Below are positions 4,940-5,717 of a stretch of 5,717 nucleotides of DNA, one piece after another. The stretch's first letter is position 1. The number at the start of each line of letters is the position of its first letter. A program made the position numbers and the translations under genes. This DNA is from Chloroflexota bacterium (GTDB lineage: Bacteria > Chloroflexota > Anaerolineae > UBA7937 > JACPPX01). The notes beneath the pieces were generated by a model, which was not told the origin of the DNA, searched no databases, and was given only the letters and a program-made list of their open reading frames with translations. The stretch is taken from assembly GCA_016190785.1 (NCBI GenBank), contig JACPPX010000109.1:1-5717 (forward strand), given 5' to 3'.

Positions 4940-5717
4940 CCTCAAACCCAAACCACTGGTAATCGCTCAAGCAGGGGTGCCCCGCCGCCAGGTGAAAACC
5001 CCTCTCCCGGGGAAGAGAGACCAAGGACCAGATGGTTCCGAAGAACTCGTGGAACCCTCCCCGATAAGGAACAGAAGGGTGCTCCCCCCGACAGATAAAA
5101 CCTTCGTGATCCCGCAGTACTTCTTTAGCATATTCCAGATCAATATTGCCCCTCTTTTGGGAGAGAAGCTCCTCTGCTCTTTGGAAGCGGGTAATGGACA
5201 TCCGCTGGATCAGGACCTGCCGTTCATCGCTACCCTCTTCCGCTATCTCCCGTCCGGGGAGATGGTTGGTAGCCACCAGGATCCCTTTCTCCGGTTCGCG
5301 GACCGTGACTCCCTGGGGAGTGGCCTCGGCCAGGAATGCCTGACCTCGGGCGTCGGCCACTAAGTAATTGAAGGCCCGAAGATGAGGAAGACTGGTGATC
5401 AGTTGGCGAGCCTCTTCCGTATCTTGACAGGTTTCCATCAAGATCTCGATCACCATATGCCATTGCACCCCCGGCCCGCCCCGCGGTTCGATTCCCGGCA
5501 GGGCAGCGAGGAGCACTAGCAAACCATGGTCATTTATGGCATCCGGGCTCCCTGCCCAGTGGTGGGTGGCTTCCACATGCCGATAAACCCCGTCCGGCTG
5601 GAAAATCCTTACTTCCAGCCATTTCTTAGCCTCAAAGTACCAATCGTAATTGCCTCCCACCAGGAGCTGGCCACCGACAGTAGCTTCGGGCAAGGCAGCA
5701 AAGTTAGTGCATCCGAT
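4914..5717 (-). CDS. C45-family autoproteolytic acyltransferase/hydrolase (Ntn hydrolase), 5' end cut by window edge
   Basis: The frame is open to the right edge and shows 267 residues before the TAA at 4914-4916. The edge residues read IGCTNFAALPEATVGG, then GGNYDWYF. This is the Gly-Cys-Thr and N-x-D-W arrangement of C45/acyl-CoA:6-aminopenicillanate acyltransferase-like and related choloylglycine-type Ntn hydrolases. Cys at 5709-5711 is the expected nucleophile, exposed by self-cleavage of a propeptide that would lie outside the window. Later hallmarks are INDHGLLV, FNYLVADARGQAFLAEATP, LVATNHLPG, GTIWSLVSLP and AAGHPCLSDYQWF. Such enzymes cleave or transfer amide-linked acyl groups; no substrate can be named here. 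A TTG at 5691-5693 is in frame but is not the start, because it would omit the nucleophile. It overlaps coaB by 26 nt and is the first visible gene of that operon. Confidence 0.82.
   Translation of the reverse strand: MGCTNFAALPEATVGGQLLVGGNYDWYFEAKKWLEVRIFQPDGVYRHVEATHHWAGSPDAINDHGLLVLLAALPGIEPRGGPGVQWHMVIEILMETCQDTEEARQLITSLPHLRAFNYLVADARGQAFLAEATPQGVTVREPEKGILVATNHLPGREIAEEGSDERQVLIQRMSITRFQRAEELLSQKRGNIDLEYAKEVLRDHEGFICRGEHPSVPYRGGFHEFFGTIWSLVSLPRERGFHLAAGHPCLSDYQWFGFEDGPGTGRD

Noticed and set aside
3655..4951. A CoaBC fusion gene broken by a frameshift
   Set aside because: The CoaB frame comes first and CoaC second, opposite to the fused order. Each has its own complete domain, start and stop, so they are separate genes.

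Overview
This 5.7 kb window is a compact bacterial segment in which every supported gene lies on the minus strand, so transcription runs from high to low coordinates. G+C looks moderately high, intergenic gaps are short and Shine-Dalgarno sites are of the AAGGAGG type. Family clues point to the Chloroflexota (Dehalococcoidia-like or relatives). These are the N-terminal ECLxxxxxGESLxxCLARYP pattern of the putative anti-sigma factor, a divergent Fpg/Nei glycosylase, and separate CoaB and CoaC genes. This placement rests on recalled family patterns, not a search, so it is moderately confident at best.

Right-hand block (5717 to 2364, minus): a housekeeping/metabolic operon. It begins with a right-truncated C45/acyltransferase-type Ntn hydrolase whose predicted nucleophilic Cys is at 5709-5711. 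A stand-alone phosphopantothenoylcysteine synthase (CoaB) overlaps it by about 26 nt. One base later comes a stand-alone phosphopantothenoylcysteine decarboxylase (CoaC). Then follow a YbgC/4HBT-type hotdog thioesterase with an anomalous start region and a formamidopyrimidine-DNA glycosylase family protein. A perfect 10-bp stem with a 5-nt loop and a T-rich tail (2296-2320) closes the unit. CoaB and CoaC are consecutive steps of coenzyme A synthesis, and the thioesterase acts on acyl-CoA-type thioesters, so three of the five genes share CoA chemistry. The glycosylase is a DNA-repair passenger, and the Ntn hydrolase has an unknown substrate.

Left-hand block (2236 to 1, minus): a signalling operon. 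It encodes an ECF sigma factor, then a 400-residue single-pass membrane protein that is the probable anti-sigma factor, then a lipoprotein cut by the left edge. The membrane protein has a cytoplasmic N-terminus, one transmembrane helix, a DUF5666-like domain, a very acidic linker, a helical Ala/Glu-rich domain and a second acidic tail. The lipoprotein carries a second copy of that helical domain, with about 40 identities over 74 positions in a hand alignment. The most interesting reading is a three-part envelope signalling module in which the anti-sigma factor and a lipoprotein share a paralogous exported domain. That is an inference from gene order and sequence similarity.

No RNA genes, mobile elements or CRISPR arrays were seen.
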